The translations under genes were made by a program, and so were the position numbers. 64,000 bases of DNA from JAOUEA01 sp963762075 (GTDB lineage Bacteria; Actinomycetota; UBA4738; HRBIN12). The DNA lies in the NCBI GenBank assembly GCA_963762075.1, contig CAVXJC010000006.1, positions 124,001 to 188,000 of the forward strand, read 5' to 3'. Of the stretch, positions 1-7,847 are shown piece after piece; the stretch's first letter is position 1, and each line of letters begins with the position of its first letter. The notes under the pieces were generated by a model. It was not told where the DNA came from, searched no databases, and saw nothing but the letters and a program-made list of their open reading frames with translations.

Positions 1-558
1 ATCGGTGAGCATGCCGACGTTGCCCCAGTGGTCGACGATCCAGTCATGGGCAAGGTGGGGGTCACGCCAGCGGTCGCCGCCTGCGAGCCTCAGCACCTCT
101 GCCCCGCGATCGACGAGCAGCCGGTCGAGCGCGTGATAGAGCAACGCGAGTCCCACGGGGTGTCCGGTCGCGAGCACGATGCGCTCCCCGCTTCCAGCGG
201 CCCGCGCGAGGCGATCGCCCAGCATCTCGCATGACTCGAGTATCGGTTCCGGCGCGATCTCGACCGGGCCGTAGCGAGCCTCGTGATCGATCGGCGCACC
301 CGCGCCATCGGCCACCAGATCAAGGATGGCCTCCATATCGAATCCGCCCGGCAGGTCGGAAAGACCGAACAACTTGTCGGGGTCGCCGTCGATAAGCAGC
401 AGCGCATTGGCCCGCACGTTGTCGAGTGGATGCGTGGCCGTGCCGGCGACCTCTCCGGCGACCAGGGCATCGACGAGCGCATCTCGCTCGTGCGTCCTGG
501 GCGTCCACAGGTCGTCGAGACCGGGAAGGCGTCGAACGTGACGTTCGATAACGTCCAT
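1..558 (-). CDS. Phosphatase-family protein, C-terminus beyond the window
   Basis: The frame opens at an ATG at 558 and stays open for 186 codons to the window edge, so the C-terminus is missing. The protein resembles a conserved actinobacterial family usually annotated simply as phosphatase. Recognisable features are an early DNVRAN segment and a GERIVLATGHPVGL stretch near residue 130, matching the LLATGHPxGL motif I remember from that family. No catalytic mechanism can be assigned from this fragment. It diverges from clpS, and the two possible start codons are only two bases apart, so one of the starts is probably internal or the promoters overlap the coding ends. The identification rests on recall of family members; the substrate is unknown. 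Confidence 0.6.
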   Translation of the reverse strand, partial: MDVIERHVRRLPGLDDLWTPRTHERDALVDALVAGEVAGTATHPLDNVRANALLLIDGDPDKLFGLSDLPGGFDMEAILDLVADGAGAPIDHEARYGPVEIAPEPILESCEMLGDRLARAAGSGERIVLATGHPVGLALLYHALDRLLVDRGAEVLRLAGGDRWRDPHLAHDWIVDHWGNVGMLTD

Positions 559-560
559 GG

Positions 561-890
561 GTGCAGCATCGCAGAGGTGAACCGCCCTTCACGGCGAGGG
601 GGAGCACGGCGCCCGTCGAGATCGGCCGGCCGAAGGCCGTGGAAGACATCGTGCCCGAGGTGCCGTGGATCGTGATCGTCTGGAACGACCCCATCAACCT
701 GATGAGCTACGTCACGTGGGTCTTCCAGAAGCTCTTCGGCTTCTCGCGGGCCAAGGCCGAGAAGTTGATGTGGGACGTGCACTCCAAGGGCAAAGCCGTG
801 GTGTCGAACGGCTCGAAGGACGAGGCTGAGCGCGACGTGGCCCGCCTGCACGCCCACGGCCTGTGGGCCACGATGCAGAAGGATCGGTGA
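561..890 (+). CDS. clpS: ATP-dependent Clp protease adaptor ClpS
   Basis: ClpS delivers N-degron substrates to the ClpA or ClpC unfoldase of the cytosolic Clp protease. The core is unmistakable: the VWNDPINLMSYVTWVFQKLF segment, then the KAVVSNGSKDEAE turn and a C-terminal LHAHGLWATMQKD, as in mycobacterial ClpS. The frame can start at a GTG at 561, giving 109 residues, or at a GTG at 639, giving 83. The longer form fits the usual N-terminal extension, but it would begin two bases from the divergent gene's ATG. The stop is one base before the ATG of the DUF2017 gene, so the two are almost certainly cotranscribed, which is the common actinobacterial arrangement. Confidence 0.93.
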   Translation: MQHRRGEPPFTARGSTAPVEIGRPKAVEDIVPEVPWIVIVWNDPINLMSYVTWVFQKLFGFSRAKAEKLMWDVHSKGKAVVSNGSKDEAERDVARLHAHGLWATMQKDR

Positions 891-891
891 G

Positions 892-1389
892 ATGCGACTT
901 CGCCGAGGTCCGGTTCGTCGCGTGGCACGCGACCGCTTCGCCGTGCAACTGTCGGCGCAGGAACGCGATGCCGTGCGCAGGTTCACGATGCAGCTCCGCA
1001 CGCTGCTCACCTCGGAGAACCCGGCGAGCGACGACGCGGTCGCGCGGCTGTTCCCTCCTGCATTGCCCGACGATGTGCTCGGCAATCTCGAGTACGAGCA
1101 GCATCACGGCGACGATCTGCTCCTCGGGAAGCTGGAAGCCCTCGACACCGTGGAGCGAACACTCGACAGCGACGAGCTCAACGAGAACGAGCTGCTTGCG
1201 TGGCTCGGCTCACTGAACTCGATCCGACTCGTTGTGGGCACCCGGCTGGGCGTCACCGAGGAGTCGACCGAGGCCGATTTCGCGGGCGACGAGCAGACCT
1301 CGGAGATGTTCTCGCTCTACGGCTACCTCACATGGCTCGAAGGGTGGGTGATCGAGGCGCTGGACGAGGAGCTCTCAGCGGACGGGTGA
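892..1389 (+). CDS. DUF2017 family protein
   Basis: This 165-residue protein belongs to the DUF2017 family, whose genes routinely follow clpS in actinobacteria. Its role is not known; the linkage suggests a part in Clp-mediated proteolysis. It is acidic and helical, with a basic N-terminus, a central PPALPDDVLGNLEYE segment and a C-terminal LYGYLTWLEGWVIEALDEEL helix. I see no membrane segment or signal peptide. The ATG at 892 follows the clpS stop immediately. The last 15 bases overlap, tail to tail, the 3' end of the pyruvate kinase gene on the other strand. Confidence 0.85.
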   Translation: MRLRRGPVRRVARDRFAVQLSAQERDAVRRFTMQLRTLLTSENPASDDAVARLFPPALPDDVLGNLEYEQHHGDDLLLGKLEALDTVERTLDSDELNENELLAWLGSLNSIRLVVGTRLGVTEESTEADFAGDEQTSEMFSLYGYLTWLEGWVIEALDEELSADG

Positions 1390-2811
1390 GCCCACCTTGT
1401 GCAGCTTGAGCATGTTGGTCTTCGTTCGCCCGACAGGCGACGACGCCGCCATCACGACGAGATCTCCTGGTGCGACGAGTCCGCGCTCACTCACGCCCCT
1501 GTCCATCAGCGCGATCATCGCGTCGGTGTCGTCGGGACGCTCGGCAGCGATCGGCACCACGCCCCAGTTCAACGTGATGGCCCGCCGCACCTGTTGGTCG
1601 GGCATGAAGGCGTAGATCGGACTCGAGGGCCGCTCGGCCGAGAGCAACCGAGCGGTCCGCCCCGTCTCCGTGTAGCAGGTGATCGCGACGACCTCGGCTT
1701 CGGACGTGGCGACCGCGGCCACGGCATGTGCCACCGCCGCTGCCTCACCGCGATGGCGACAATCCGGCTGCGCGGCTCGATAGTCGGCCACCCGAGACTC
1801 GACGGCCGCGGCGATCTTGGTGGCGGCAGCGGCGGCCTCGAAGGGGTAGTCGCCGACCGCCGTCTCGCCCGACAGCATGATCGCGTCGGCCCCGTCGAGC
1901 ACCGCATTGGCCACATCGGACGCTTCTGCGCGAGTCGGACGTGGGGCCCGGGTCATCGATTCCAGCATCTGGGTCGCGACCACGACCGGCCGGCCGGCGG
2001 CGCGGGATCGCCGAAGCAGATCCTTCTGGAGCAGCGGGATCTGTTCCATCGGAAGCTCGACCCCGAGGTCGCCGCGGGCCACCATCAGGGCGTCGGTCAC
2101 CTCGAGGATCCCTTCTACGTTCTCGATCGCGGGCTTCGTCTCGATCTTGGCCACGATCGGCACGGCCCGCTCACGCATGAGTGCCCGCAGCCCGAGCAGG
2201 TCGCCGGGTCCGCGCACGAACGACTGGGCCACCATGTCGACCTCGAGATCGAGGGCTCGAACGAGGCATTCCCGGTCTCGCTCGGTGATCGCGGGCAGGC
2301 TCAACCGGTCGGCTGGCACGTTCACGCCCTGGCCCCCACGCACGATGCCTCCCCGTACGCATTCGGTCCTCACGGTGCCGCCATCGGTTGCCCTCACCAC
2401 CAGCTCGACGGCCCCGTCGGCGAGCAGCACGCGGTCTCCCTCGCGCAGATCGCCGGCAAGGTCGGGGTAGGTCGTCGATGTGCCACCCTCGTCGCCAGGG
2501 CCGTGGGCGCGCAAGTCGAACGGCTGCCCGGGCATGAAGCGGAACGGATCGGGATCCATCGTGGCGAGGCGCACCTTCGGACCGGGCAGGTCGGCGAGCA
2601 CAGCGAGAGCGCGATCCCCCTCGGCCTCGGCGTCTCGGACGAGGCCGGCCGCTCGGGCATGGTCGTCGGGCGTGCCGTGGGAGAAGTTCACTCGGAAGAT
2701 CGATGTTCCGGCCGCGGCGAGTCCTCGTACGAACGCGGGTGTGTTCGTCGCCGGTCCGAGCGTGCAGACGAGCTTGGTGCTGTTGGTGGGGACCGAGCCG
2801 AGCGCCTTCAT
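1375..2811 (-). CDS. pyk: Pyruvate kinase
   Basis: Pyruvate kinase converts phosphoenolpyruvate and ADP to pyruvate and ATP, the last step of glycolysis. The 478-residue product starts MKALGSVPTNSTKLVCTLGP and carries the TIM-barrel signatures, including VAKIETKPAIENVEGILEV around the active-site lysine and glutamate, VARGDLGVELP, and ATQMLESM. A B domain and the C-terminal domain are both present. The ATG at 2811 overlaps the stop of the upstream deacetylase gene in an ATGA, so pyk is translated as the last gene of a long minus-strand operon. Finding pyk behind aminotransferase and CoA-transferase genes is unusual; read-through from upstream promoters is an inference. Confidence 0.95.
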   Translation of the reverse strand: MKALGSVPTNSTKLVCTLGPATNTPAFVRGLAAAGTSIFRVNFSHGTPDDHARAAGLVRDAEAEGDRALAVLADLPGPKVRLATMDPDPFRFMPGQPFDLRAHGPGDEGGTSTTYPDLAGDLREGDRVLLADGAVELVVRATDGGTVRTECVRGGIVRGGQGVNVPADRLSLPAITERDRECLVRALDLEVDMVAQSFVRGPGDLLGLRALMRERAVPIVAKIETKPAIENVEGILEVTDALMVARGDLGVELPMEQIPLLQKDLLRRSRAAGRPVVVATQMLESMTRAPRPTRAEASDVANAVLDGADAIMLSGETAVGDYPFEAAAAATKIAAAVESRVADYRAAQPDCRHRGEAAAVAHAVAAVATSEAEVVAITCYTETGRTARLLSAERPSSPIYAFMPDQQVRRAITLNWGVVPIAAERPDDTDAMIALMDRGVSERGLVAPGDLVVMAASSPVGRTKTNMLKLHKVGSPVR

Positions 2812-3887
2812 GCGCCGAGACCCGCCGGCTCGGACAAGGTGTGCGGCATGTCGTCGCCGAGCTCGCGCTCTGCACGCTCGACCCATTCCGTCGGCAGCTC
2901 GTCGGGGACGACGACCTCGGCCATCTCGACGAAATACAGGGTCCATGCCCGGGGCACCACTCGCGCCCACTGATATCCACCGCCACCGGTCGCGACCCAG
3001 CGCCCCGAAGCCGTCTCGTGCGCGAGCTCGTGCAGCAGCGCTGCGGTCGTGCGGTAGGTGTCGGTGGTGAGTCGCAAGTGTGCGAGCGGATCGCTGGCGT
3101 GCGTGTCACAACCGAGCTGGGTGACCAACACGTCGGGGGCGAACGATCGCACGGCCGTGAGCACGGCTTCGCGGAAAGCCACGAGCCAGCCTTCGCTGCC
3201 GGTACCAGGAGGGAGCGGCACGTTCACCGCGGAGTCCGGAGCGTTCGGTCCTCCGCGTTCGGAGAGACCGCCCGTTCCGGGGAAGAACCCGAGCTCGGGC
3301 GCGTACTCGTGGATCGAGACAGTGAGTACCCGGGGGTCGTCGTAGAAGATCGCCTGCGGGCCGTCGCCGTGATGCACGTCGACATCGACATAGGCGATGC
3401 GCTCGACGCCCTCGGACAACATCCAGGCGATCGCGATGGCTGGGTCGTCGTAGACGCAGAAGCCGGACGCGCGCTCGGGCATGGCATGGTGCAGGCCACC
3501 CGGGGCGTTGAACGCGTGCGCGACCTCGCCGGCGAGCACGGCGCGCGCCGCCTCGACCGAGGCGCCTGCCACGATCGATCCCGCCTCGTGCATGCGGTCG
3601 AAGATCGGGTTGTCACCCGGTCCGTACCCGAACCTTCCCCATGGCCCATCGACCCCGTGACCGGCCCGCCGTGTGGCGTCGATGAACGCCTGGGTGTGCA
3701 CGAGGTTCAATGTCTCGTCATCGGCGGGGCCGGAGCCGAGCCGAGCCACGGCGTTCCGCTCGTGCAGACCGTAGGCATCGATGAGCCCCCAGGTGAGCAA
3801 CACTCGCGCCGGGCGCAGCGGATGCCCGGGGCCGTGGTCGTAGATCCTCGCCTCAGGAGCCACCACCAGGCCGGCGATCCCGCTCAC
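2808..3887 (-). CDS. acuC: AcuC/histone-deacetylase-like amidohydrolase
   Basis: This 359-residue protein belongs to the arginase/deacetylase superfamily. Members remove acetyl groups from lysines of acetyl-CoA synthetase (AcuC) or from acetylpolyamines. The catalytic His pair is in GLHHAMPERASGF (about residues 133-134). The zinc-binding Asp and His are in VDVDVHHGDG (about 170-172), and a further zinc Asp lies in LGCDTHASDP. The start is taken as a GTG at 3887, 20 bases after the upstream aminotransferase stop. The stop overlaps the pyk ATG. Placement between an aminotransferase and pyk makes an acetylpolyamine or acetylamine deacetylase as plausible as a protein deacetylase, so the gene symbol is by family only. 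Confidence 0.85.
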   Translation of the reverse strand: MSGIAGLVVAPEARIYDHGPGHPLRPARVLLTWGLIDAYGLHERNAVARLGSGPADDETLNLVHTQAFIDATRRAGHGVDGPWGRFGYGPGDNPIFDRMHEAGSIVAGASVEAARAVLAGEVAHAFNAPGGLHHAMPERASGFCVYDDPAIAIAWMLSEGVERIAYVDVDVHHGDGPQAIFYDDPRVLTVSIHEYAPELGFFPGTGGLSERGGPNAPDSAVNVPLPPGTGSEGWLVAFREAVLTAVRSFAPDVLVTQLGCDTHASDPLAHLRLTTDTYRTTAALLHELAHETASGRWVATGGGGYQWARVVPRAWTLYFVEMAEVVVPDELPTEWVERAERELGDDMPHTLSEPAGLGA

Positions 3888-3906
3888 CCGAGCACCACGA
3901 GCTCGC

Positions 3907-5217
3907 TCATGCCACCGAGCGCACGGCAGCCGCCGTGCGTTCCACGATGGTTGCGGCATCGGCGTCGGAGATGACGAACGGCGGCCCCAGCATGAGCAGG
4001 TCGCCGTCGCGGCCGTCGACGTGCGCCGTCGACGAGTACAGCAACAGTCCGGACTCACGCGCGGCCTGCACCGCTCTCTCCGTCACGCGGTCGCTCCGGG
4101 CGAATGGCTCCTTGGTCTCGGGGTCTCGCACGAGCTCGACGCCGATCATCAGGCCGATCCCACGCACATCGCCCACGACCAGCACATCCGCGAGCGCCTC
4201 CGCCAGATCGGCACGCAGCCGATCGCCCATCGAAGCCGAGCGTGCCACCAGGTCGTCGTCTTGCAAGGCGCCGAGCACCGCCCTCGCCGCTGCGGCGCCG
4301 AGCCCGTTGTGCGACCACGTGAAACCATGCACGAAACCGGTGGTCGACACGGCGTCGAACACCTCGCCGCTCGCGGCCGCGAAGCCGAACGGAACGTATC
4401 CGCTCGTCGTGCCTTTCCCTGCAGTGACGATATCTGGCCGGACTCCCCAATGCTCGCTCGCGAACCAGCGGCCGGTGCGACCCATGCCTGTCATGACCTC
4501 GTCGGCGATCACCAACACGCCGTGGCGACGGCAGACCTCCACGATCGCCGGCCAGTAATCGTCGCACGGAACCGCGGCTGCGAGTGTCGCGCCACTCACC
4601 GGTTCCGCGATGAACGCGGCCACCGAGCTCGGCGCTGCCTGCGAGATCATGCGTTCGAGCTCCTCGGCGTGCCACAGGCCACAGGCCTTCGGGTGACGCG
4701 GATTCTCACATCGGTACTCGTAGGCGGCCGGGGTGTGCAGGAAGCGGCCGAGCCAAGGGGTGTAGGGCTTGCGCAGCGGTTCCTTGCCGCTCGCGTCGAG
4801 CGCCGCGATCGTGTTCCCGTGGTAGGAGCTTCGACGTCCGATGACCACGAAGCGAGAGGGCTCACCGCGGGCCAGGTGGTAGGCGCGCGCAAGCTTCAGG
4901 GCGGTCTCGACCGCCTCGCTTCCACCCGACACTGGGTACAGACGTGGGTCGTCCATGGGCAGCAGGGGCGCAAGCTCGCCTGCATAGTCCTCGAGAGCCC
5001 CGGTCGTGAACATGGTGGCGTGCACATACTGCGTACGGGAGAGCTGCGCCTCGATGGCGTCGATCACCCGGCGCTCCCCGTGGCCCACGTTCACCACTAT
5101 CGCGCCTCCCGCCGCGTCGAGGAACCGCCGACCGTCGGCGGCGGTGATCCAGCATCCTCGAGCATCGACGGCCTCGGGAAGCTCACGATCGAGCACCCTC
5201 GGGAATACGTGGGTCAC
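3907..5217 (-). CDS. Class III (PLP-dependent) aminotransferase
   Basis: This 436-residue fold-type I aminotransferase probably moves an amino group from an omega-amino donor to a keto acid. Visible motifs are SGGSEAVETALKLAR (cofactor phosphate region), VIADEVMTGMGRTG (the Asp contacting the PLP ring nitrogen), and TAGKGTTSGYVPFG, which carries the Schiff-base Lys. The start is a GTG at 5217 that overlaps the stop of the preceding gene in a GTGA. It has the same length as the other class III aminotransferase of the operon but differs in sequence (ADEVMTGMGRTG against CDEVQSGMGRSG), so the two are old paralogues rather than a recent duplication. The substrate cannot be read from sequence. Confidence 0.88.
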   Translation of the reverse strand: MTHVFPRVLDRELPEAVDARGCWITAADGRRFLDAAGGAIVVNVGHGERRVIDAIEAQLSRTQYVHATMFTTGALEDYAGELAPLLPMDDPRLYPVSGGSEAVETALKLARAYHLARGEPSRFVVIGRRSSYHGNTIAALDASGKEPLRKPYTPWLGRFLHTPAAYEYRCENPRHPKACGLWHAEELERMISQAAPSSVAAFIAEPVSGATLAAAVPCDDYWPAIVEVCRRHGVLVIADEVMTGMGRTGRWFASEHWGVRPDIVTAGKGTTSGYVPFGFAAASGEVFDAVSTTGFVHGFTWSHNGLGAAAARAVLGALQDDDLVARSASMGDRLRADLAEALADVLVVGDVRGIGLMIGVELVRDPETKEPFARSDRVTERAVQAARESGLLLYSSTAHVDGRDGDLLMLGPPFVISDADAATIVERTAAAVRSVA

Positions 5218-6131
5218 GTGAGCTCCGCGACCCTGTCTGCCCACAGGTGCACGGCCTCGCCGTCGGCCGATCGCAGCTTCTGCAACCGTCGCTCGCTCGT
5301 ATGGCGATCGCCGAAGATGCGCAGCACGAGCGCAGCCATCGCGTAGATGGGGTCGAGGGGGTCGGTTGCGATCGTGCATCGGGCGTTGACCTGCAACCGG
5401 AACGCCCCGACCATCGATGAACCTGCGTCGTAGGCTGCGAGCAGCGCCCCGAAGAACAGCAGGGCGGGGAACGGCTCGGGCGTGCTGGTCGCGAGTGTTC
5501 CGAGCCCGCCGAGAGTCGCCCGAACATCGTTGCGTCGGTCCGTCAACGACTCCACGTCGGCCGTGCCAGGCAAGGCATCCTCGCTCATCCGAAGACATGC
5601 GCGCAATCCGCGCACGTATGAAGCGCGCGCGGCGCCCGAAGGCAATGAGTAGAGCGAGTTCCAGATCGGACGGACGCCATGATCGGCCACCGCATCGATG
5701 CACGCGCGGGGAAGGCTCTCGAGCGCAGCGCCGAGGGTCGAGCCGTCGTGCGCCTCGCGGACGATCTCGGTGACCACGGCGCCGGTCGGATCGAGGATGC
5801 GGAGGCGGACCGACGCGTCGCCGTCAGGAGCCACCGCGCTTCGCACGACGACTGCAGCCTCTGGAAGCGGGTCGGTCTCGCCGATGGGCGTTCGCATCGC
5901 GATGGACCGGGCGTTGGTGCCGAACCGCATCGACTCCGCGAGGTACAGCGGCAGCCCGAGACGCAGGTCACGCCCGGTGGCGTCGACCGCTGATCCATCC
6001 CATCGCTCGGCGCAGAACGCGACCCTCGTGGCGTCGTCGCGTACGCGGGGCACGAGCCACGACGGCTCGCGCAGAGGGCCGTACCAGACCGGTGATTCGA
6101 GCGGCTCGGTGACGCCGGCGTCGGACGTCAT
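5214..6131 (-). CDS. Uncharacterised protein inside the aminotransferase/CoA-transferase operon
   Basis: I do not recognise this 305-residue protein. It has no signal peptide, membrane segment, metal-ligand cluster or nucleotide-binding loop that I can see. The N-terminal half is mixed sheet and strand (LRLRILDPTGAVVTEIV is typical beta sequence). The C-terminal half is helical, with an Ala/Leu-rich FPALLFFGALLAAYDAGSS stretch. Both ends overlap neighbouring genes: its ATG at 6131 lies in the stop of the CoA-transferase beta gene, and its stop overlaps the aminotransferase start. This tight coupling implies production together with those enzymes. It might be a chaperone, a regulatory subunit or a new enzyme of the pathway; none of these is shown. 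Confidence 0.75.
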   Translation of the reverse strand: MTSDAGVTEPLESPVWYGPLREPSWLVPRVRDDATRVAFCAERWDGSAVDATGRDLRLGLPLYLAESMRFGTNARSIAMRTPIGETDPLPEAAVVVRSAVAPDGDASVRLRILDPTGAVVTEIVREAHDGSTLGAALESLPRACIDAVADHGVRPIWNSLYSLPSGAARASYVRGLRACLRMSEDALPGTADVESLTDRRNDVRATLGGLGTLATSTPEPFPALLFFGALLAAYDAGSSMVGAFRLQVNARCTIATDPLDPIYAMAALVLRIFGDRHTSERRLQKLRSADGEAVHLWADRVAELT

Positions 6132-6910
6132 CTCGTGTAGGCCCCGCCCGGGTCGAGCTCTTCGCGGATCAACCGTAGCTCCTCAATGCTCGGGGCCGGC
6201 GTCTCGCCGAGATCGCCGGCGACCATCGGTTCCCAACCCATGTTGGCGCGCACGTCGTCGACCGTGACGCCCGGGTGGGTCGTCTGCAACATCATCTCGC
6301 CCGTGGCGTCATCGAAGGTGTACGTCGCGAGATCGGTCACGACGCTCGTCGGGCCGCTCCCGTGCCAGCCTCGGGCAGCGTCGTGCGCCGGGTCGCCACT
6401 GTGGCCGGGGCTCGTGCGGAAGTCGAGACGATCGACGAACGACCGTTGGGCCTGGCGCATGATCACCAATATCTGGCGGGCGTGGATCGCGATCTCGCAT
6501 GCCCCCCCAGACCCCGGCAGCCGCACCTTCGGGTGCTCGTAGTCGCCTATCACGGTCGTGTTGAGGTTCCCGTATCGGTCGATCTGCGCGCCGCCCAGGA
6601 ATGCCACGTCGATCAAGCCGGCCTGTAGGTAGAAGGCGAAGAGCTCGAACATGCTGGTCACGGCGGTCGAGCCGCTCGCGAGCGTCGGATCGCCGATCGA
6701 CAGAGGAAGCCGCTCGGGCCGCGCCCCGAACACGCCTGACTCGTAGACGAGCTGTAGGCGCGGCGCCACCGTCCGCTGAGCGAGGTTGCACACGATGTTC
6801 GGCAGGCCCACGCCGACGAAGCAGTTCGAGACGCCGCCCAGCAGGCGCGCGCTGGCCGCGATCATCAGCTCCGACTTGGAGTAGCCGAGGTCCGCGATCG
6901 CTTCGCTCAT
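6128..6910 (-). CDS. CoA-transferase beta subunit (GctB/IpdB type)
   Basis: This is the small, catalytic subunit of a heteromeric family I CoA-transferase, which moves CoA between carboxylic acids through a glutamyl-CoA intermediate. The expected catalytic Glu is in LVYESGVFGARPERLP. The GSGGACEIA glycine-rich loop, as in glutaconate CoA-transferase beta and IpdB, is also present. The 260-residue form begins at the ATG at 6910, which overlaps the alpha-subunit stop in an ATGA, the usual arrangement for stoichiometric subunits. The natural acid substrate is unknown. A dicarboxylate such as glutarate or succinate would fit an aminotransferase plus aldehyde dehydrogenase pathway. Confidence 0.9.
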   Translation of the reverse strand: MSEAIADLGYSKSELMIAASARLLGGVSNCFVGVGLPNIVCNLAQRTVAPRLQLVYESGVFGARPERLPLSIGDPTLASGSTAVTSMFELFAFYLQAGLIDVAFLGGAQIDRYGNLNTTVIGDYEHPKVRLPGSGGACEIAIHARQILVIMRQAQRSFVDRLDFRTSPGHSGDPAHDAARGWHGSGPTSVVTDLATYTFDDATGEMMLQTTHPGVTVDDVRANMGWEPMVAGDLGETPAPSIEELRLIREELDPGGAYTR

Positions 6911-7830
6911 GCATATCTCCCGTAGTCGACCTCGCCCGAGAGCGCGGGCTCGGGCCGCAGCCCGTCCCAGTGGGCGTCGCCGAACTTCTCCACGTACTCC
7001 CGGTGGTTGGCGAGCCCGTACACCCACTCGTCGAGCCAGGCGTCGAGGGTTCCTTGCTCCTTGGCGATGCGGTCCCAGTCGAGGTAGAAGCGATTGTCAC
7101 GGTCGTAGTAGCCCTGCGCGAACGAGGGATGGCAGGCGAACGGCTCCTCGACAACCGCGTCGACCACGGCCCCGGGGATCACCGTTCGGTTGGGGTCACG
7201 ACGGATCACCGATTCCTCGACAACCTCCTCCACCACGATGATCACCTTGTGGGCGGCGAACGCGACTTCTTTCTGACAGCCGAGCAGGCCCCATATCTGG
7301 GTGTCGCCGGCGGCGTCGGCGCGCTGCGCGTGCACGATCGCCACGTCGGGACGCAGCGGCGGCACGACGTAGACCTCGTCGGTCTCGTCGTAGGGGGAAG
7401 CCATCGGCACGATATCCGGGTTCACCTTCGGGATGTCGGATTCGTAGTAGCTCCGCATCGGGAAGAACGGAAGGTTCGCAGCGCCCGCCATGTAGCGGCA
7501 GACCATGCCGAAGTGCGAGTACTCCTCGATCTCGAGCGGCGCCGGGTCGGCCTTCTCGATGCGCCGGCGCACGGCGTGCAGATTGCCGACTCCAGGGTTG
7601 CCCATCCAGCTGAAGATGAGCTTCGTCGCCACGCCCGCCCCGATCATCTGGTCGTAGACCACGTCGGGTGTCATGCGGGCGAGGGTCAGGTCACGCCGGC
7701 GCTGGCGGATGATCTCGTGGCCGGCCGCGAAGCAGATCAGGTGCGTGAAGCCTTCGATCGCCACGGTGTCGCCGTCGCGGACGAGCTCGCGAACGGCGGT
7801 CTGCATCGTGGTGAGCTTCGACTCGCTCAC
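6907..7830 (-). CDS. CoA-transferase alpha subunit (GctA/IpdA type)
   Basis: This is the alpha subunit of the heteromeric CoA-transferase whose beta subunit follows. The N-terminus (MSESKLTTMQTAVREL, then VRDGDTVAIEGFTHLICFAAGHEI) matches the alpha-family pattern in which a DGDTVA strand precedes the CoA-site loop. A VVPPLRPDVAIVHAQRADAA segment further on is also typical. It is 307 residues, near the usual size for GctA/IpdA. The start is an ATG at 7830, 17 bases after the stop of the upstream aminotransferase; this is one of two places in the operon without an overlap. It acts in the cytosol as a complex with the beta subunit. Confidence 0.9.
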   Translation of the reverse strand: MSESKLTTMQTAVRELVRDGDTVAIEGFTHLICFAAGHEIIRQRRRDLTLARMTPDVVYDQMIGAGVATKLIFSWMGNPGVGNLHAVRRRIEKADPAPLEIEEYSHFGMVCRYMAGAANLPFFPMRSYYESDIPKVNPDIVPMASPYDETDEVYVVPPLRPDVAIVHAQRADAAGDTQIWGLLGCQKEVAFAAHKVIIVVEEVVEESVIRRDPNRTVIPGAVVDAVVEEPFACHPSFAQGYYDRDNRFYLDWDRIAKEQGTLDAWLDEWVYGLANHREYVEKFGDAHWDGLRPEPALSGEVDYGRYA

Positions 7831-7847
7831 AGCCGGGCCACGACCGC

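Noticed and set aside
1399..2973. Long plus-strand frame of over 500 codons opposite pyruvate kinase, and similar long frames opposite mshA, ALDH, glnE and the liu genes.
   Set aside because: These are shadows of the real genes, produced by high G+C at third positions. The opposite strand has clear conserved enzymes.
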